A DNA stretch of 64,000 bases from Bacillus sp. OV322 (GCF_900112495.1 NZ_FOMA01000002.1:186001-250000), one strand, 5' to 3'. Positions 47,258-57,234 are shown, numbered from the stretch's first letter. Numbers and translations: made by a program. Notes: a model not told the origin generated them from the sequence alone.

Positions 47258-48220
47258 ATGGAAAGAAGTCTATCAATGGAGCTTGTACGGGTGACTGAGC
47301 TGGCAGCATTGGCTTCAGCACGCTGGATGGGAAGAGGCAAAAAAGACGAAGCGGATGATGCAGCTACTACTGCCATGAGGGATGTATTCAACACGATACC
47401 AATGCAGGGCACAGTGGTAATCGGTGAAGGGGAAATGGACGAAGCGCCGATGCTGTATATAGGAGAAAAGCTTGGCTTAGGCACCGGGCCGCTTGTTGAT
47501 GTTGCGGTAGATCCGCTCGAAGGAACCAACATCGTAGCTGCAGGAGGGTGGAATGCGCTGGCTGTGCTTGCCATTGCAGATCACGGAAACCTTTTGCATG
47601 CCCCTGATATGTATATGGATAAAATTGCAGTCGGACCTGAAGCAGTTGGCCAAATCGATATTAATGCCTCGGTTCTGGACAACCTTAAAGCAGTGGCAAA
47701 GGCCAAAAATAAAGATATTGAAGATGTAGTGGCCACTGTTTTGAACAGGGACCGCCATGCAGATATTGTCCATGAATTAAGAGAGGCCGGAGCGCGCATT
47801 AAGCTCATTAACGAAGGTGATATTGCCGGTGCCATCAATACGGCCTTTGACATGACGGGCGTAGATATTCTGTTTGGCTCTGGCGGAGCACCTGAGGGAG
47901 TTATCGCTGCAGTAGCCCTAAAGTGCCTGGGCGGGGAAATACAGGGGAAACTGCTGCCGCAGAGTGATGCAGAGTTAGAGCGATGCATCAAAATGGGACT
48001 GGATGTAAACAGCACCTTGAGGATGGAAGACCTTGTGCGCGGTGATGATGCTATATTTGCTGCAACAGGTGTAACAGACGGTGAGCTGCTGAAAGGCGTT
48101 CAGTTTAAAGGCCAGCACGGCATCACACATTCCCTTGTCATGCGTGCCAAATCCGGGACGGTTCGCTTCATTGATGGAAGACATAGCCTGAAAAGGAAGC
48201 CAAATCTTTCCAATTACTGA
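47258..48220 (+). CDS. glpX: class II fructose-1,6-bisphosphatase GlpX
   Basis: It hydrolyses fructose 1,6-bisphosphate in gluconeogenesis, opposing glycolysis. The metal/phosphate motifs are [13 protein letters not shown] near residue 52 and [11 protein letters not shown] near residue 82; [13 protein letters not shown] is also conserved. The length is 320 aa, like B. subtilis YwjI. The region 47183-47211 has TTACAG-N17-TATACT as a possible weak promoter. With fbaA and murZ it makes a carbon-flow and wall-precursor cluster. Confidence 0.94.
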   Translation: MERSLSMELVRVTELAALASARWMGRGKKDEADDAATTAMRDVFNTIPMQGTVVIGEGEMDEAPMLYIGEKLGLGTGPLVDVAVDPLEGTNIVAAGGWNALAVLAIADHGNLLHAPDMYMDKIAVGPEAVGQIDINASVLDNLKAVAKAKNKDIEDVVATVLNRDRHADIVHELREAGARIKLINEGDIAGAINTAFDMTGVDILFGSGGAPEGVIAAVALKCLGGEIQGKLLPQSDAELERCIKMGLDVNSTLRMEDLVRGDDAIFAATGVTDGELLKGVQFKGQHGITHSLVMRAKSGTVRFIDGRHSLKRKPNLSNY

Positions 48221-48635
48221 TTTCCTGAATATACACCTGGCCGCTGCGGGATGTCACTTGATCCTGCAGCGAATCCTTTATATATCAAGACGGGAAGCGC
48301 TCCTGCCGATTAAGGGCGCTGTGCCTCCTGTCAAAAAAAAGCGGGCGGATTTTATCGCTCGCTTTCGCTGTAAAAAAATAAAAGTTGAATAATTAAAGCA
48401 AAAAAAGTAAAATAGGTTTTGTTTTCAAAAGTTTTCTTAAAAAGAAATTCTGCTTACTACTCCTAACTTCAAGAAGCCTTCAATTAACTTCTTCATTAAC
48501 ATGTAAGAAAGTAAATATCTCTTCTACAAAAAGAAAAAAGCCTTGCCGGCAAATAAAAAATAAATTTTTACTATCCAAATTCTTCTTTTGCGAAGCGGGT
48601 GTAAACGTTTTAATTAAATAAAGTGTGGTGTCATA
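48221..48635. other. glpX-rho intergenic region and possible rho leader
   Basis: A hairpin CGCTGCGGGAT/ATCCTGCAGCG at 48242-48271 follows glpX, but without a good T run. The rest is AT-rich (many A and T runs up to 48635) with no coding frame. The rho gene lacks a strong Shine-Dalgarno, so the long leader may carry autoregulation (inference). Confidence 0.45.
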
Positions 48636-49916
48636 ATGAATTTAACAATTTCTAATTTAGAGACGATGAAGCTAAAGGACTTATACGAGCATGCCCGCCA
48701 GTATAAAGTTTCCTATTACAGTAAACTATCGAAAAAAGAGCTTATCTTTGCAATACTTAAAGCCCAGGCTGAACAAGACGGGCTGCTTTTCATGGAAGGC
48801 GTTCTTGAAATCATCCCTTCTGAGGGTTTTGGTTTTCTGCGCCCAATCAACTATTCTCCGAGCTCTGAGGACATTTACATTTCCGCATCGCAAATTCGAA
48901 GGTTTGATCTTCGCAATGGAGATAAAGTGTCGGGGAAAGTAAGGCCACCCAAGGAGAATGAACGGTATTATGGGCTTCTGCATGTTGAGGCTGTGAACGG
49001 GGACAACCCGGAATCGGCTAAAGAACGTGTCCATTTTCCGGGATTGACTCCTCTTTACCCAGACCGCCAAATCAAGCTTGAAACCGAGCCGAAACATATA
49101 TCGACGAGGATTATGGATGTTCTTGCACCAGTTGGATTCGGGCAGAGGGGATTAATTGTTGCGCCTCCTAAAGCCGGTAAAACGATGCTGATCAAGGAGA
49201 TTGCAAACTCAATCACAACCAATCACCCTGAAGCTGAATTGATCGTTCTGCTGATTGATGAACGCCCTGAGGAAGTGACCGATATTGAGCGTTCTGTTGC
49301 TGGGGATGTGGTCAGTTCCACTTTCGATGAAGTTCCTGAGAACCACATTAAGGTGGCAGAGCTTGTTTTGGAAAGAGCCATGCGCCTTGTTGAGCATAAG
49401 CGGGATGTCATCATTTTAATGGATAGCATTACTCGTCTTGCGCGCGCTTATAACCTTGTCATTCCGCCGAGCGGACGTACACTGTCAGGCGGTATTGATC
49501 CTGCAGCCTTCCATCGTCCGAAACGCTTCTTTGGGGCAGCAAGGAATATTGAAGAAGGCGGCAGCCTGACCATTCTCGCCACAGCCCTTGTGGACACAGG
49601 CTCACGGATGGACGATGTGATTTATGAGGAGTTTAAAGGAACAGGAAATATGGAGCTTCACCTGGATCGCTCTCTTGCAGAGAAACGCATCTTCCCAGCC
49701 ATTGACATCCGCCGTTCCGGTACCCGGAAGGAAGAGCTTCTCATTCCTAAGGATCGTCTTGATAAACTATGGGCCATCCGCAAAACGATGTCTGATACAC
49801 CGGACTTTGCAGAGAAGTTTTTGCGCCGCTTGAGACAAACGAAGGGCAATGAAGAATTTTTTGCCAAGCTTGAGGAAGAAATGAAAAAGAGTCCTCAAGG
49901 AACAAAACGTTCTTAA
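48636..49916 (+). CDS. rho: transcription termination factor Rho
   Basis: A hexameric RNA-dependent ATPase that terminates transcription. The N-terminal Rho_N helix and the RNA-binding CSD ([19 protein letters not shown]) span residues about 1-130. The Walker A motif is [14 protein letters not shown] near residue 175, Walker B is [14 protein letters not shown], and the Q/R loops follow. The length is 426 aa. The start [14 protein letters not shown] aligns with B. subtilis Rho; the upstream GTGTGGTG is a weak RBS. Confidence 0.96.
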   Translation: MNLTISNLETMKLKDLYEHARQYKVSYYSKLSKKELIFAILKAQAEQDGLLFMEGVLEIIPSEGFGFLRPINYSPSSEDIYISASQIRRFDLRNGDKVSGKVRPPKENERYYGLLHVEAVNGDNPESAKERVHFPGLTPLYPDRQIKLETEPKHISTRIMDVLAPVGFGQRGLIVAPPKAGKTMLIKEIANSITTNHPEAELIVLLIDERPEEVTDIERSVAGDVVSSTFDEVPENHIKVAELVLERAMRLVEHKRDVIILMDSITRLARAYNLVIPPSGRTLSGGIDPAAFHRPKRFFGAARNIEEGGSLTILATALVDTGSRMDDVIYEEFKGTGNMELHLDRSLAEKRIFPAIDIRRSGTRKEELLIPKDRLDKLWAIRKTMSDTPDFAEKFLRRLRQTKGNEEFFAKLEEEMKKSPQGTKRS

Positions 49917-49934
49917 GTATTCTCTATTAAACAG

Positions 49935-49963
49935 TTGCAAAGCTAGTTTATAGTTGATATAAT
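49935..49963 (+). promoter_or_regulatory. sigma-A promoter for rpmE
   Basis: TTGCAA (49935-49940) and TATAAT (49958-49963) are 17 nt apart. The predicted leader is about 90 nt. Confidence 0.7.
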
Positions 49964-49990
49964 GAGTTCATGTGTTTTTACAATATCTGT

Positions 49991-50008
49991 GAGGATTTAT
50001 AAATCCTC
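49991..50008 (+). promoter_or_regulatory. hairpin in the rpmE leader
   Basis: GAGGATTTATAAATCCTC is a perfect 18-bp palindrome in the rpmE 5' leader. It could be part of a ribosomal-protein autoregulatory leader; this is inference. Confidence 0.4.
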
Positions 50009-50059
50009 GCCTTATATAACTCTGTTTCGAATGATTCAGGGCAGAAGGAGCTGAAAAAG

Positions 50060-50260
50060 ATGAAAGCTGGAATTCATCCAAATTATAAAACTGCAACAGT
50101 ATCTTGCTCTTGCGGAAACAAATTTGAAACTGGTTCAGTAAAAGAAGATATCCGCGTTGAAACTTGCGCTGAATGTCATCCATTCTACACTGGACGTCAA
50201 AAATTCGCTGAAGCTGGCGGACGTGTTGACCGTTTCAACAAAAAATACGGCCTTAAGTAA
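50060..50260 (+). CDS. rpmE: ribosomal protein L31, zinc-binding form
   Basis: The 66-aa large-subunit protein L31 (bL31). It carries the Cys pairs SCSCGNKF and ETCAECHPF, so it is the zinc-containing C+ form. AAGGAG precedes ATG 50060. The rho-rpmE-tdk order is as in B. subtilis. Confidence 0.96.
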   Translation: MKAGIHPNYKTATVSCSCGNKFETGSVKEDIRVETCAECHPFYTGRQKFAEAGGRVDRFNKKYGLK

Positions 50261-50276
50261 TAAGAAGAAACTTCAG

Positions 50277-50310
50277 AAACAGGCAAGTGCAATTTCTTGC
50301 CTGTTTTTTT
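50277..50310 (+). terminator. terminator after rpmE
   Basis: AACAGGCAAG pairs with CTTGCCTGTT and is followed by a run of Ts. Confidence 0.9.
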
Positions 50311-50494
50311 CATGCAAGATAGAAGACATATGCTACATAAACCACGGGTAAAAGAGGCAAAAATGGGGAGTTTAAGGACTATATCCCCCTTTTGAAGAAA
50401 CGGCAGCCCTCATGATTTTCTCGCCTTATTCCGGCCTGCCCGGTCGTGGTTTTTCAGAAAGTTTATTACTGTGTGGAAGGGAGAGGCTGTTTCA

Positions 50495-51115
50495 ATGTAC
50501 GTAATGAAACAATCTGGCTGGATGGAGCTCATTTGCGGAAGCATGTTTTCCGGAAAATCCGAGGAATTAATAAAAAGAGTCAGCCGCGCTCAATTTGCTA
50601 AACAGCAGATTGCTGTCTTTAAGCCGGTTTTGGATAATCGCTATGCAAAAGAAGCTGTTGTGTCACATAGCGGTACATCGGTAATAGCAAAACCAATTTC
50701 ACATTCTACAGAAATTTTTCAATATATCCATGAAGACCTGGATGTTGTGGCCATAGATGAAGTGCAGTTTTTTGACGATGAAATTGTGGACGTGGCGCAG
50801 CATCTTGCTGACAGCGGCTATCACGTCATTCTGGCAGGCCTTGACCAGGATTTCCGCGGCGAACCATTTGGCCCTGTGCCGGACTTAATGGCTTTGGCTG
50901 AATCAGTTACCAAGCTGCAGGCAGTGTGTGCAGTATGCGGATCCCCTGCAAGCAGAACACAGCGGCTTATTAATGGTTCCCCTGCTTCCCATGATGATCC
51001 TGTCATTCTTGTTGGCGCATCGGAAAGCTATGAACCGAGATGCAGACATCATCACGAAGTGCCGGGAAGTTCAGATAGGCTAAAGGAAAAAGAATGGAAA
51101 AGCACAAAATTATAG
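50495..51115 (+). CDS. tdk: thymidine kinase
   Basis: It phosphorylates thymidine to dTMP for salvage. The P-loop is [14 protein letters not shown] (residues about 11-24), Walker B is [13 protein letters not shown], and the zinc-binding lasso domain has [13 protein letters not shown] and a C-terminal CRHHHEVPG. The length is 206 aa. The start [15 protein letters not shown] at 50495 follows the family; GGGAG lies about 11 nt upstream, a little far. Confidence 0.95.
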   Translation: MYVMKQSGWMELICGSMFSGKSEELIKRVSRAQFAKQQIAVFKPVLDNRYAKEAVVSHSGTSVIAKPISHSTEIFQYIHEDLDVVAIDEVQFFDDEIVDVAQHLADSGYHVILAGLDQDFRGEPFGPVPDLMALAESVTKLQAVCAVCGSPASRTQRLINGSPASHDDPVILVGASESYEPRCRHHHEVPGSSDRLKEKEWKSTKL

Positions 51116-51116
51116 A

Positions 51117-51155
51117 TTACTGCGTGAAGACGAATGTCTTTGTGCAGTTTTTTTT
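51117..51155 (+). terminator. probable terminator after tdk
   Basis: ACTGCGTGAAGAC pairs imperfectly with GTCTTTGTGCAGT and is followed by a long T run. Confidence 0.65.
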
Positions 51156-51356
51156 TATTTTATTATAGGGACCAGAATACTCTGCGTTCTTTTTTTCTGA
51201 TAGAAACTGTTTGAAGGCTGAATAGGACGTATGATGCAGTGGGTAATTTTCACTTCTTTTATGGGAAAGCTAAAAAGAAAATACAGCGATATAGCAAATG
51301 GCGGCATAATTAGGCAGAAACGGGCTTTTCTGCTCTATTGATGTGTTTGATTGTCT

Positions 51357-51386
51357 TTGACGTGTATTCTTCACCTATACTATAAT
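51357..51386 (+). promoter_or_regulatory. sigma-A promoter for prfA-prmC
   Basis: TTGACG (51357-51362) and TATAAT (51381-51386) are 18 nt apart. It is the only convincing signal in the 51156-51522 gap, which otherwise shows no gene. Confidence 0.7.
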
Positions 51387-51522
51387 GACACTATATGGAG
51401 AAACTGAAATGGCATAGAAAAACATATGCCTTGAACGCCCATTGACCAATCAGGCACCTTTTTTGGCCTAACTCATCGTGAGCGGCCAGAAGAAAAGCCG
51501 GAAATATTATGAGGTGAATATT

Positions 51523-52593
51523 GTGTTTGATCGATTACAGGCTGTTGAAGATAGATATGAAAGATTAAATGAATTGCTAAGCGATCCGGAAATCATTAAT
51601 GACTCGAAGAAGCTGAGAGAGTACTCAAAAGAGCAATCGGACATTCAGGACACCGTGATGGCATATAAGGAATATAAGCAGGTGAAAGATCAGCATGGGG
51701 ACGCTAAGGCCATGCTTGAGGAAAAGCTTGATCCGGAAATGCGCGAAATGGTAAAAGAAGAACTCAGTGAGCTTGAAGATTCATTGACAGATTGGGAAGA
51801 AAAGCTGAAGATCCTCTTGATTCCAAAAGACCCGAATGATGATAAAAACGTAATCATGGAAATCAGGGGAGCTGCAGGAGGGGATGAAGCTGCATTATTT
51901 GCAGGAAGCCTTTACAGAATGTACAGCCGTTTTGCGGAGGTGCAGGGCTGGAAGACGGAAGTCATGGAATCGAGCCCCACAGGACTTGGCGGATTTAAAG
52001 AAATTATCTTCATGATCAACGGAAAAGGGGCATATTCCAAGCTGAAGTTTGAAAATGGAGCCCACCGTGTTCAGCGTGTTCCGGAAACCGAGTCAGGAGG
52101 ACGTATCCATACTTCAACGGCAACGGTAGCGGTTTTGCCTGAGGCTGAAGAGGTCGAAATTGAGATACATGATAAAGATATCCGTGTGGATACCTTTGCA
52201 TCAAGCGGTCCTGGAGGGCAGAGCGTTAATACCACTATGTCGGCTGTCCGCCTGACCCATCTTCCGACGAATACTGTCGTTTCCATCCAGGATGAAAAAT
52301 CTCAAATAAAGAATAAAGAAAAAGCGATGAAGGTTCTTCGTGCCCGCGTGTATGACAAATTTCAGCGTGAAGCACAGGCAGAATATGATCAAAACAGAAA
52401 GCTTGCGGTTGGAACGGGAGACCGTTCTGAACGGATCAGAACTTATAATTTCCCGCAAAACCGGGTGACGGACCACCGGATTGGATTAACCATTCAGAAG
52501 CTTGATCAAATCATTGAAGGAAAGCTTGATGAAGTGATTGATGCTCTGATCCTTGAAGATCAATCTTCAAGACTGGAAAATTCGGATGACTAA
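51523..52593 (+). CDS. prfA: peptide chain release factor 1
   Basis: It recognises UAA and UAG stop codons and triggers peptide release. The GGQ motif is in [12 protein letters not shown] near residue 232, and [15 protein letters not shown] is the conserved domain 2 stretch. The length is 356 aa. GTG 51523 ([15 protein letters not shown]) is chosen with GAGGTG 6 nt upstream; the codons from 51478 add 15 residues absent from the family. It overlaps prmC by 8 bp. Confidence 0.96.
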   Translation: MFDRLQAVEDRYERLNELLSDPEIINDSKKLREYSKEQSDIQDTVMAYKEYKQVKDQHGDAKAMLEEKLDPEMREMVKEELSELEDSLTDWEEKLKILLIPKDPNDDKNVIMEIRGAAGGDEAALFAGSLYRMYSRFAEVQGWKTEVMESSPTGLGGFKEIIFMINGKGAYSKLKFENGAHRVQRVPETESGGRIHTSTATVAVLPEAEEVEIEIHDKDIRVDTFASSGPGGQSVNTTMSAVRLTHLPTNTVVSIQDEKSQIKNKEKAMKVLRARVYDKFQREAQAEYDQNRKLAVGTGDRSERIRTYNFPQNRVTDHRIGLTIQKLDQIIEGKLDEVIDALILEDQSSRLENSDD

Positions 52594-53455
52594 TTCATTT
52601 ACGAAAGTATATGAAGCCCTGAATTGGGCTTCTTCTTTTTTAAAGGAAAATGGACGCGATGAAAATGCCGGTGAAATCCTGCTGAAGCATATCTTGGGCA
52701 TGAGCAGGTCCCAAATGCTCGCCAGCCTGCAGGACTTGCTGCCGAAAGAAGCCGGCGTATCCTTCGAAAAGGCGGTAAAGCAGCATGCTGATGGCATGCC
52801 TGTTCAATATATAATAGGATCAGAGGAATTTTACGGCAGGACATTCATGGTGAATGAAGAGGTCCTAATCCCAAGGCCTGAAACGGAAGAGCTGATTTAT
52901 CATACCATCGGGAAAATTCCTGGAATCTTTCCGGGCAGAAACGACTTGGAGCTCGCAGATATCGGGACTGGAAGCGGTGCTATTGCCATCACCATGAAGC
53001 TTGAAGTTCCTGAATTGAATGTTACTGCAACGGATATTGCAGTGCCCTCTCTTGAGGCAGCAAGAAAAAACAGCGAAGAGCTGAAAGCAGATGTAAGCTT
53101 TGTTTCAGGAGATATGCTGTTGCCCCTGATCGCAGAGGGGAGGCGGTTTGACATCATCCTGTCAAACCCGCCGTATATTCCGGAAGAAGACAAGAAAGAC
53201 ATGTCTATTGTTGTTACGGGCCATGAGCCGCACCGTGCATTATTTGCAGGAGCGGACGGTCTGGATTTTTACCGGCGATTTATGGAACAGCTTCCCAAAG
53301 CTATTAAAAAACCAGGACTCATCGGCTTTGAAATTGGAGCGGGCCAGGGAGAGGCTGTAGCTGCACTTTTGCAGGACACTTTCCCTGCTGCCGATGTTTC
53401 AGTCATCAATGACATTAACGGCAAGGACCGGATGGTTTTCGCCGGGATGAAGTAA
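52586..53455 (+). CDS. prmC: release factor glutamine methyltransferase PrmC (HemK)
   Basis: It methylates the Gln of the GGQ motif of release factors such as the adjacent PrfA. The SAM motif is [15 protein letters not shown] near residue 125, and the active-site NPPY is in [12 protein letters not shown] near residue 193. The length is 289 aa. ATG 52586 overlaps the prfA stop, so translation is coupled; no strong RBS is present. Confidence 0.94.
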   Translation: MTNSFTKVYEALNWASSFLKENGRDENAGEILLKHILGMSRSQMLASLQDLLPKEAGVSFEKAVKQHADGMPVQYIIGSEEFYGRTFMVNEEVLIPRPETEELIYHTIGKIPGIFPGRNDLELADIGTGSGAIAITMKLEVPELNVTATDIAVPSLEAARKNSEELKADVSFVSGDMLLPLIAEGRRFDIILSNPPYIPEEDKKDMSIVVTGHEPHRALFAGADGLDFYRRFMEQLPKAIKKPGLIGFEIGAGQGEAVAALLQDTFPAADVSVINDINGKDRMVFAGMK

Positions 53456-53458
53456 GGC

Positions 53459-53495
53459 GGGGAAAAGGGGTCAAATCCCTTTTCCCTTTTTTTAA
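53459..53495 (+). terminator. terminator after prmC
   Basis: GGGAAAAGGG pairs with CCCTTTTCCC and is followed by TTTTTTT. Confidence 0.85.
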
Positions 53496-53497
53496 AA

Positions 53498-53684
53498 GGC
53501 TCATTTCTTAAAGATTATTACTTCTTAATAAGTGGTCAAGGCAAATCCATTGTTAATGCAGGTTGATTGGAGCGAAAGGGCGGAGATTCCTGCGGGCTCA
53601 ACGCACGCCCCCCCCGGAAAGCGAGCATCCTGAAGCGGAAATCAACCCCTTGTTCAGGTAGAAGCAGCATTTACGAAAACATCC
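53498..53684 (+). repeat. family A MITE-like element, copy A3 (short form)
   Basis: The ends GGCTCATTTCTTAAAG and ATTTACGAAAACATCC match copies A1 and A4. The core lacks the GGTGAG/CTCACC hairpin of A1 and A2 and has GCGGGCTCAACGCACGCCCC instead. No clear target duplication remains. It ends 20 bp before the spoIIR promoter. Confidence 0.75.
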
Positions 53685-53704
53685 TTAAATTAATCAATTT
53701 AGTA

Positions 53705-53734
53705 GTTTAAGATATCCCTCTTCTGGACAGACTG
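53705..53734 (+). promoter_or_regulatory. sigma-F-like promoter for spoIIR
   Basis: GTTTA (53705-53709) and GGACAGACTG (53725-53734) are spaced by 15 nt and fit the recalled sigma-F pattern GYWTA / GGNNANANTN. spoIIR is sigma-F controlled in B. subtilis. Confidence 0.55.
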
Positions 53735-53754
53735 GCTGTTGAGGGGGAGATGAC

Positions 53755-54555
53755 GTGAAAAGAAAACATTTAGCCATTATCTATCTATTAATCTTAACTT
53801 TAGGAACAATCTCAAGTTTATATATGCCTAAAACAGAAACAGCATCCGCTAAGAATTCGGTTGTAATTCCGGATCAGGCAATCAGGCTCCGGATTTTAGC
53901 CAACAGTGATAAAGAAGAAGACCAGGAGATCAAAAGGTCTATAAGAGACAAGGTCAACCAGGATATTGCAGGTTGGGTGGGCCAGTTAACCTCCATTAAA
54001 GAGGCAAGGAACGTTATTGTTTCACATCTGCCTGATATTCAAAAAAGGGCAGAAGAAATGATGAAAAAACAGGGTTTGGACCAAGCTGTGAAGGTGCGTT
54101 TTGGCAAGGCGGATTTCCCGACAAAACTATACGGTCAATATCTATATCCTGCTGGAGATTATGAGGCAGTCGTTATCACGCTGGGTGACGGTGAAGGAGC
54201 CAATTGGTGGTGTGTACTGTTTCCGCCTTTATGCTTCCTTGATTTTTCAAATGGAACAGCAGTCAGCCAGAGTCCAATGAAGGAAGATCAAAATGAGCCT
54301 GATGTAAAGACGCCTGCAGCAGAAGAAAAAAGTAAATCTGCCGAGGAGCCCGAATTAAAGAAATCGGACAAGCATTCTTCTTCTCAGACAGCTTCTTCTG
54401 ATGACCGGACAGAATCTGAATCATCGTCAGTCACGCCGCTGAATGCCAATTACCAGGAAGAAAGTGAAAAGCATGACGATGTCTTTGCAAGCAGTGAAGA
54501 ACAGCCTGTTGTAGTCAAATCCTTTTTTGCCGAAATATTCTCTGACATTTTCTAA
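53755..54555 (+). CDS. spoIIR: stage II sporulation signalling protein SpoIIR
   Basis: This secreted forespore signal activates SpoIIGA and so sigma-E in the mother cell. An N-terminal signal sequence covers residues 5-25. The SpoIIR domain at about 28-168 includes IRLRILANSDKEEDQEIKR, YPAGDYEAVVITLGDGEGAN and WWCVLFPPLCFLDFS. After it comes a Ser/Glu/Lys-rich, low-complexity extension of about 80 residues ending VVVKSFFAEIFSDIF. The total of 266 aa is longer than B. subtilis SpoIIR (about 224). GTG 53755 has GGGGGAG upstream. Confidence 0.92.
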   Translation: MKRKHLAIIYLLILTLGTISSLYMPKTETASAKNSVVIPDQAIRLRILANSDKEEDQEIKRSIRDKVNQDIAGWVGQLTSIKEARNVIVSHLPDIQKRAEEMMKKQGLDQAVKVRFGKADFPTKLYGQYLYPAGDYEAVVITLGDGEGANWWCVLFPPLCFLDFSNGTAVSQSPMKEDQNEPDVKTPAAEEKSKSAEEPELKKSDKHSSSQTASSDDRTESESSSVTPLNANYQEESEKHDDVFASSEEQPVVVKSFFAEIFSDIF

Positions 54556-54749
54556 AACATTTATTGATTTCTATGCTGGGGAGCAGTGTTGCGGGCGGGA
54601 ATTAAAGGACGCATGGCTAATGCTCTCCGGGGCTTTGCGTATGCAGCAAAAATAATCGGCAAGCTAACAATATCTGCAGCGATTTTTTGAATAAGATGAC
54701 AGTGTGTGTATATTCCTTTAAAATGCTATGTATATTTGCCAAAAAAAAG

Positions 54750-55049
54750 TTATCTACAGGAAAAAGCTGTGGATATGTGTCAAATGATTTAAAATTGTCA
54801 AATATCCACATAGTTGTCCACAATATCCTCATAGTTATGCACAATTTGTGGATAACACTTGTATTCCTTTTTTTCTTCTTTTATACTTTCAAAGTACCAA
54901 AATGATAAAAATACGTAATTTCTAAGGTAAAATTAACTTTAGTAAGTATTTTTGCCGATGAAATGCACAAATAAAGTGAAGGTGTTAACAATGAAAACAA
55001 ATATCTGGACGGTGGATAATAATGTGGACAAGTCAGATAGTTATCCACA
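54750..55049. promoter_or_regulatory. DnaA-box cluster spanning the spoIIR-ywlC gap and the ywlC 5' end
   Basis: Two perfect boxes (TGTGGATAA at 54847-54855, minus strand; TTATCCACA at 55041-55049). Seven one-mismatch boxes are at 54750, 54768, 54802, 54814, 54835, 55011 and 55023. This is nine sites in 300 bp. A DnaA-box cluster near ywlC is, as I recall, one of the B. subtilis origin-distal DnaA clusters. The remainder of 54556-54990 shows no gene. Confidence 0.8.
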
Positions 55050-56043
55050 ACTGAAAAATGCCGCTGTTTTGCTGCAGAAAAATGAGGTAGTTGCCTTTCC
55101 TACTGAAACAGTTTACGGATTAGGAGCCAATGCAAAAAGCGATGAAGCTGTGAAAAAAGTTTTCCTGGCAAAAGGTCGTCCAAGCGATAATCCGCTAATT
55201 GTTCATATCGCTTCAAAAGAACAGCTCGGTGAAATCGTAGCAGCAGTACCAGAGGCAGCTAAAACATTAATGAATAAGTTTTGGCCAGGACCATTGACTG
55301 TTATTCTAGAAAAACGTCAAGGTGTACTTTCTGAAATTGTGACAGCTGGATTGGATACTGTAGGTGTAAGAATGCCGGACCATCCTGTTGCACTTAGCCT
55401 GATTGCAAAAAGCGGGCTGCCGATCGCTGCCCCCAGTGCAAATACCTCTGGAAAGCCGAGTCCTACCTCTGCGGTGCATGTGGAATCTGATTTAACAGGA
55501 AAGATTGCTGGCATTGTGGATGGCGGTCCTACAGGTGTAGGGGTCGAGTCTACCGTGATTGACTGTACGTCAGATATTCCGGTTATTTTAAGGCCAGGTG
55601 GCATTACAAAGGAAGAGATTGAAGAAACAATCGGTACGGTGATTCTGGATTCTTCGCTGAAGGATGCAGCGGCCGCCCCGAAGGCACCTGGAATGAAATA
55701 TACCCACTATGCGCCAAAAGCACCGCTTGAACTGGTAAAAGGAGATATGGAATTTCTGCAGAACATCGCAGACCGTAAACAGTCAGAGGGACTGAAGGTT
55801 GGAATTATAGCTGCTGCTGAACATATCGGATACTATCATGCAGACTATATTCTTTCTCCGGGAAAGCTTGCTGATTTAAGGACGGTAGCTCAAGGATTGT
55901 ATGATACTTTGAGGAAATTCGATGAACTGGATGCCGATATTATTTTAAGCGAGGTTTTTCCTGAACAGGGAATTGGCGAAGCAGTAATGAACAGACTTTA
56001 TAAAGCAGCGGGACATCATGTAATTTCACAAAATGATAATTGA
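54991..56043 (+). CDS. ywlC: threonylcarbamoyl-AMP synthase YwlC (Sua5/TsaC)
   Basis: It makes threonylcarbamoyl-AMP from Thr, bicarbonate and ATP for t6A37 tRNA modification. The N-terminal YrdC domain has VVAFPTETVYGLGANA and KGRPSDNPLIVHI, then GLPIAAPSANTSGKPSPT. A C-terminal Sua5 domain follows a PGMKYTHYAPKAPL linker. The length is 350 aa. ATG 54991 has GAAGGTG upstream. DnaA boxes overlap its first 60 bp. Confidence 0.94.
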   Translation: MKTNIWTVDNNVDKSDSYPQLKNAAVLLQKNEVVAFPTETVYGLGANAKSDEAVKKVFLAKGRPSDNPLIVHIASKEQLGEIVAAVPEAAKTLMNKFWPGPLTVILEKRQGVLSEIVTAGLDTVGVRMPDHPVALSLIAKSGLPIAAPSANTSGKPSPTSAVHVESDLTGKIAGIVDGGPTGVGVESTVIDCTSDIPVILRPGGITKEEIEETIGTVILDSSLKDAAAAPKAPGMKYTHYAPKAPLELVKGDMEFLQNIADRKQSEGLKVGIIAAAEHIGYYHADYILSPGKLADLRTVAQGLYDTLRKFDELDADIILSEVFPEQGIGEAVMNRLYKAAGHHVISQNDN

Positions 56044-56068
56044 TGATCGATTTTTTTATCTTAACGTG

Positions 56069-56117
56069 CAAGCCTCCTGGACCAGCAAAGCTGTCCGGTG
56101 CGGCTTGTGCTTTTTTA
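56069..56117 (+). terminator. terminator after ywlC
   Basis: AAGCC...GGAC pairs with GTCC...GGCTT (imperfect stem) and is followed by GCTTTTTT. Confidence 0.6.
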
Positions 56118-56177
56118 ATTCTTTTTATTCCCGGACATGCATAACATGAAATAGGCACGTCCAAGGGGGTAGGAAGA

Positions 56178-56732
56178 TTGAATGGAATATCAGGGGAATT
56201 ACTGACATTGCTGATCATGGCATTTGCGCTGGGAATGGACGCTTTTTCAGTTGGTTTAGGAATGGGAATGTTTAAGCTTAGGCTGAAGCAAATCTTATTC
56301 ATCGGTTTGACAGTCGGCTTTTTTCATATATGGATGCCTATGCTCGGCATGGTTGCCGGCCGGTATATTTCCGGTCATTTCGGCACGATTGCTGCATATG
56401 CAGGCGGGCTTTTGCTTGTGATCCTTGGAATCCAGATGTTTATTTCAGGATTAAGAGGGGGTGAGGGCAGTCTGCTTGCTCCTGTAGGAATGGGTTTATT
56501 TATATTCTCGCTGAGTGTGAGCCTGGACAGTTTTTCGGTGGGTCTGACCCTTGGAATTTACGGGGCAAGGACAATTTTGACCATTATCTGCTTTGGTGCA
56601 GCCGCAACCATTCTTACTTGGGCCGGATTGCTTGTTGGCAGAAAGGTTCAGGGCCTTTTGGGAGTGTACAGCGAGGTTCTTGGGGGCAGCATTCTTTGCG
56701 CATTTGGATTAAAACTGCTATTTTCCATTTAA
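56178..56732 (+). CDS. mntP: manganese efflux pump MntP (YwlD)
   Basis: A 184-aa membrane protein with six predicted helices in two homologous halves. Each half carries the signature Asp: [16 protein letters not shown] near residue 18 and [16 protein letters not shown] near residue 112. It exports Mn2+ to avoid toxicity. The start is TTG 56178 with a GGGGGTAGGA stretch upstream. MntR or a riboswitch controls such genes elsewhere, but no yybP-ykoY element is evident in the short 56044-56177 gap. Confidence 0.92.
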   Translation: MNGISGELLTLLIMAFALGMDAFSVGLGMGMFKLRLKQILFIGLTVGFFHIWMPMLGMVAGRYISGHFGTIAAYAGGLLLVILGIQMFISGLRGGEGSLLAPVGMGLFIFSLSVSLDSFSVGLTLGIYGARTILTIICFGAAATILTWAGLLVGRKVQGLLGVYSEVLGGSILCAFGLKLLFSI

Positions 56733-56786
56733 AATTTATAAACGTATAAAGCTTGAGGACAAAGCAATGCTTAGTCTCCGGGCTTT

Positions 56787-56988
56787 TTTATTTTGGCTCT
56801 TTTCTTAAAGATTGTTGTTACTTAAATAGTTCTCGAGGCAATTCCGTTGTTAAAGCAGGTTGATTGGAGCGGAAGGTGCGGAGACTCCTGAGGGATCAGC
56901 GCACGCCCCTCGGAAAGCGAAGCATCCTGGAGCGGAAATCAACCCCTTGTTTCATAGCAACAAAGTTTACGAAAACAGCCTTTATTTT
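56787..56988 (+). repeat. family A MITE-like element, copy A4, with perfect 8-bp target duplication
   Basis: The element (56795-56980) is flanked by TTTATTTT on both sides. The ends GGCTCTTTTCTTAAAG and GTTTACGAAAACAGCC are terminal inverted repeats. The core is the short form, like A3. It lies in the mntP-ywlE gap; bases 56989-57234 contain ATTGGCTCGAAT at 57004 and no convincing gene. Confidence 0.85.
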
Positions 56989-57234
56989 AAGAGCTATTTT
57001 TGAATTGGCTCGAATGACAGGTGAATTCGAGCTGTTTATCCAATTAACTGGAATTTAACAAAGTCAGTATGCACAAATTTTGGCCCAAACGGCATCATCC
57101 TGCAAAAATGTTCATTGATAATTATGAAAAGAGGCGCGCAGACAGGCGTACCAAAAGGTTAATTAGAATAAAACCGCGGGCTTTTGAAGATGAAGCATTA
57201 TGGATTATAATAAATCCAAAAGGAGGAATGTTGC

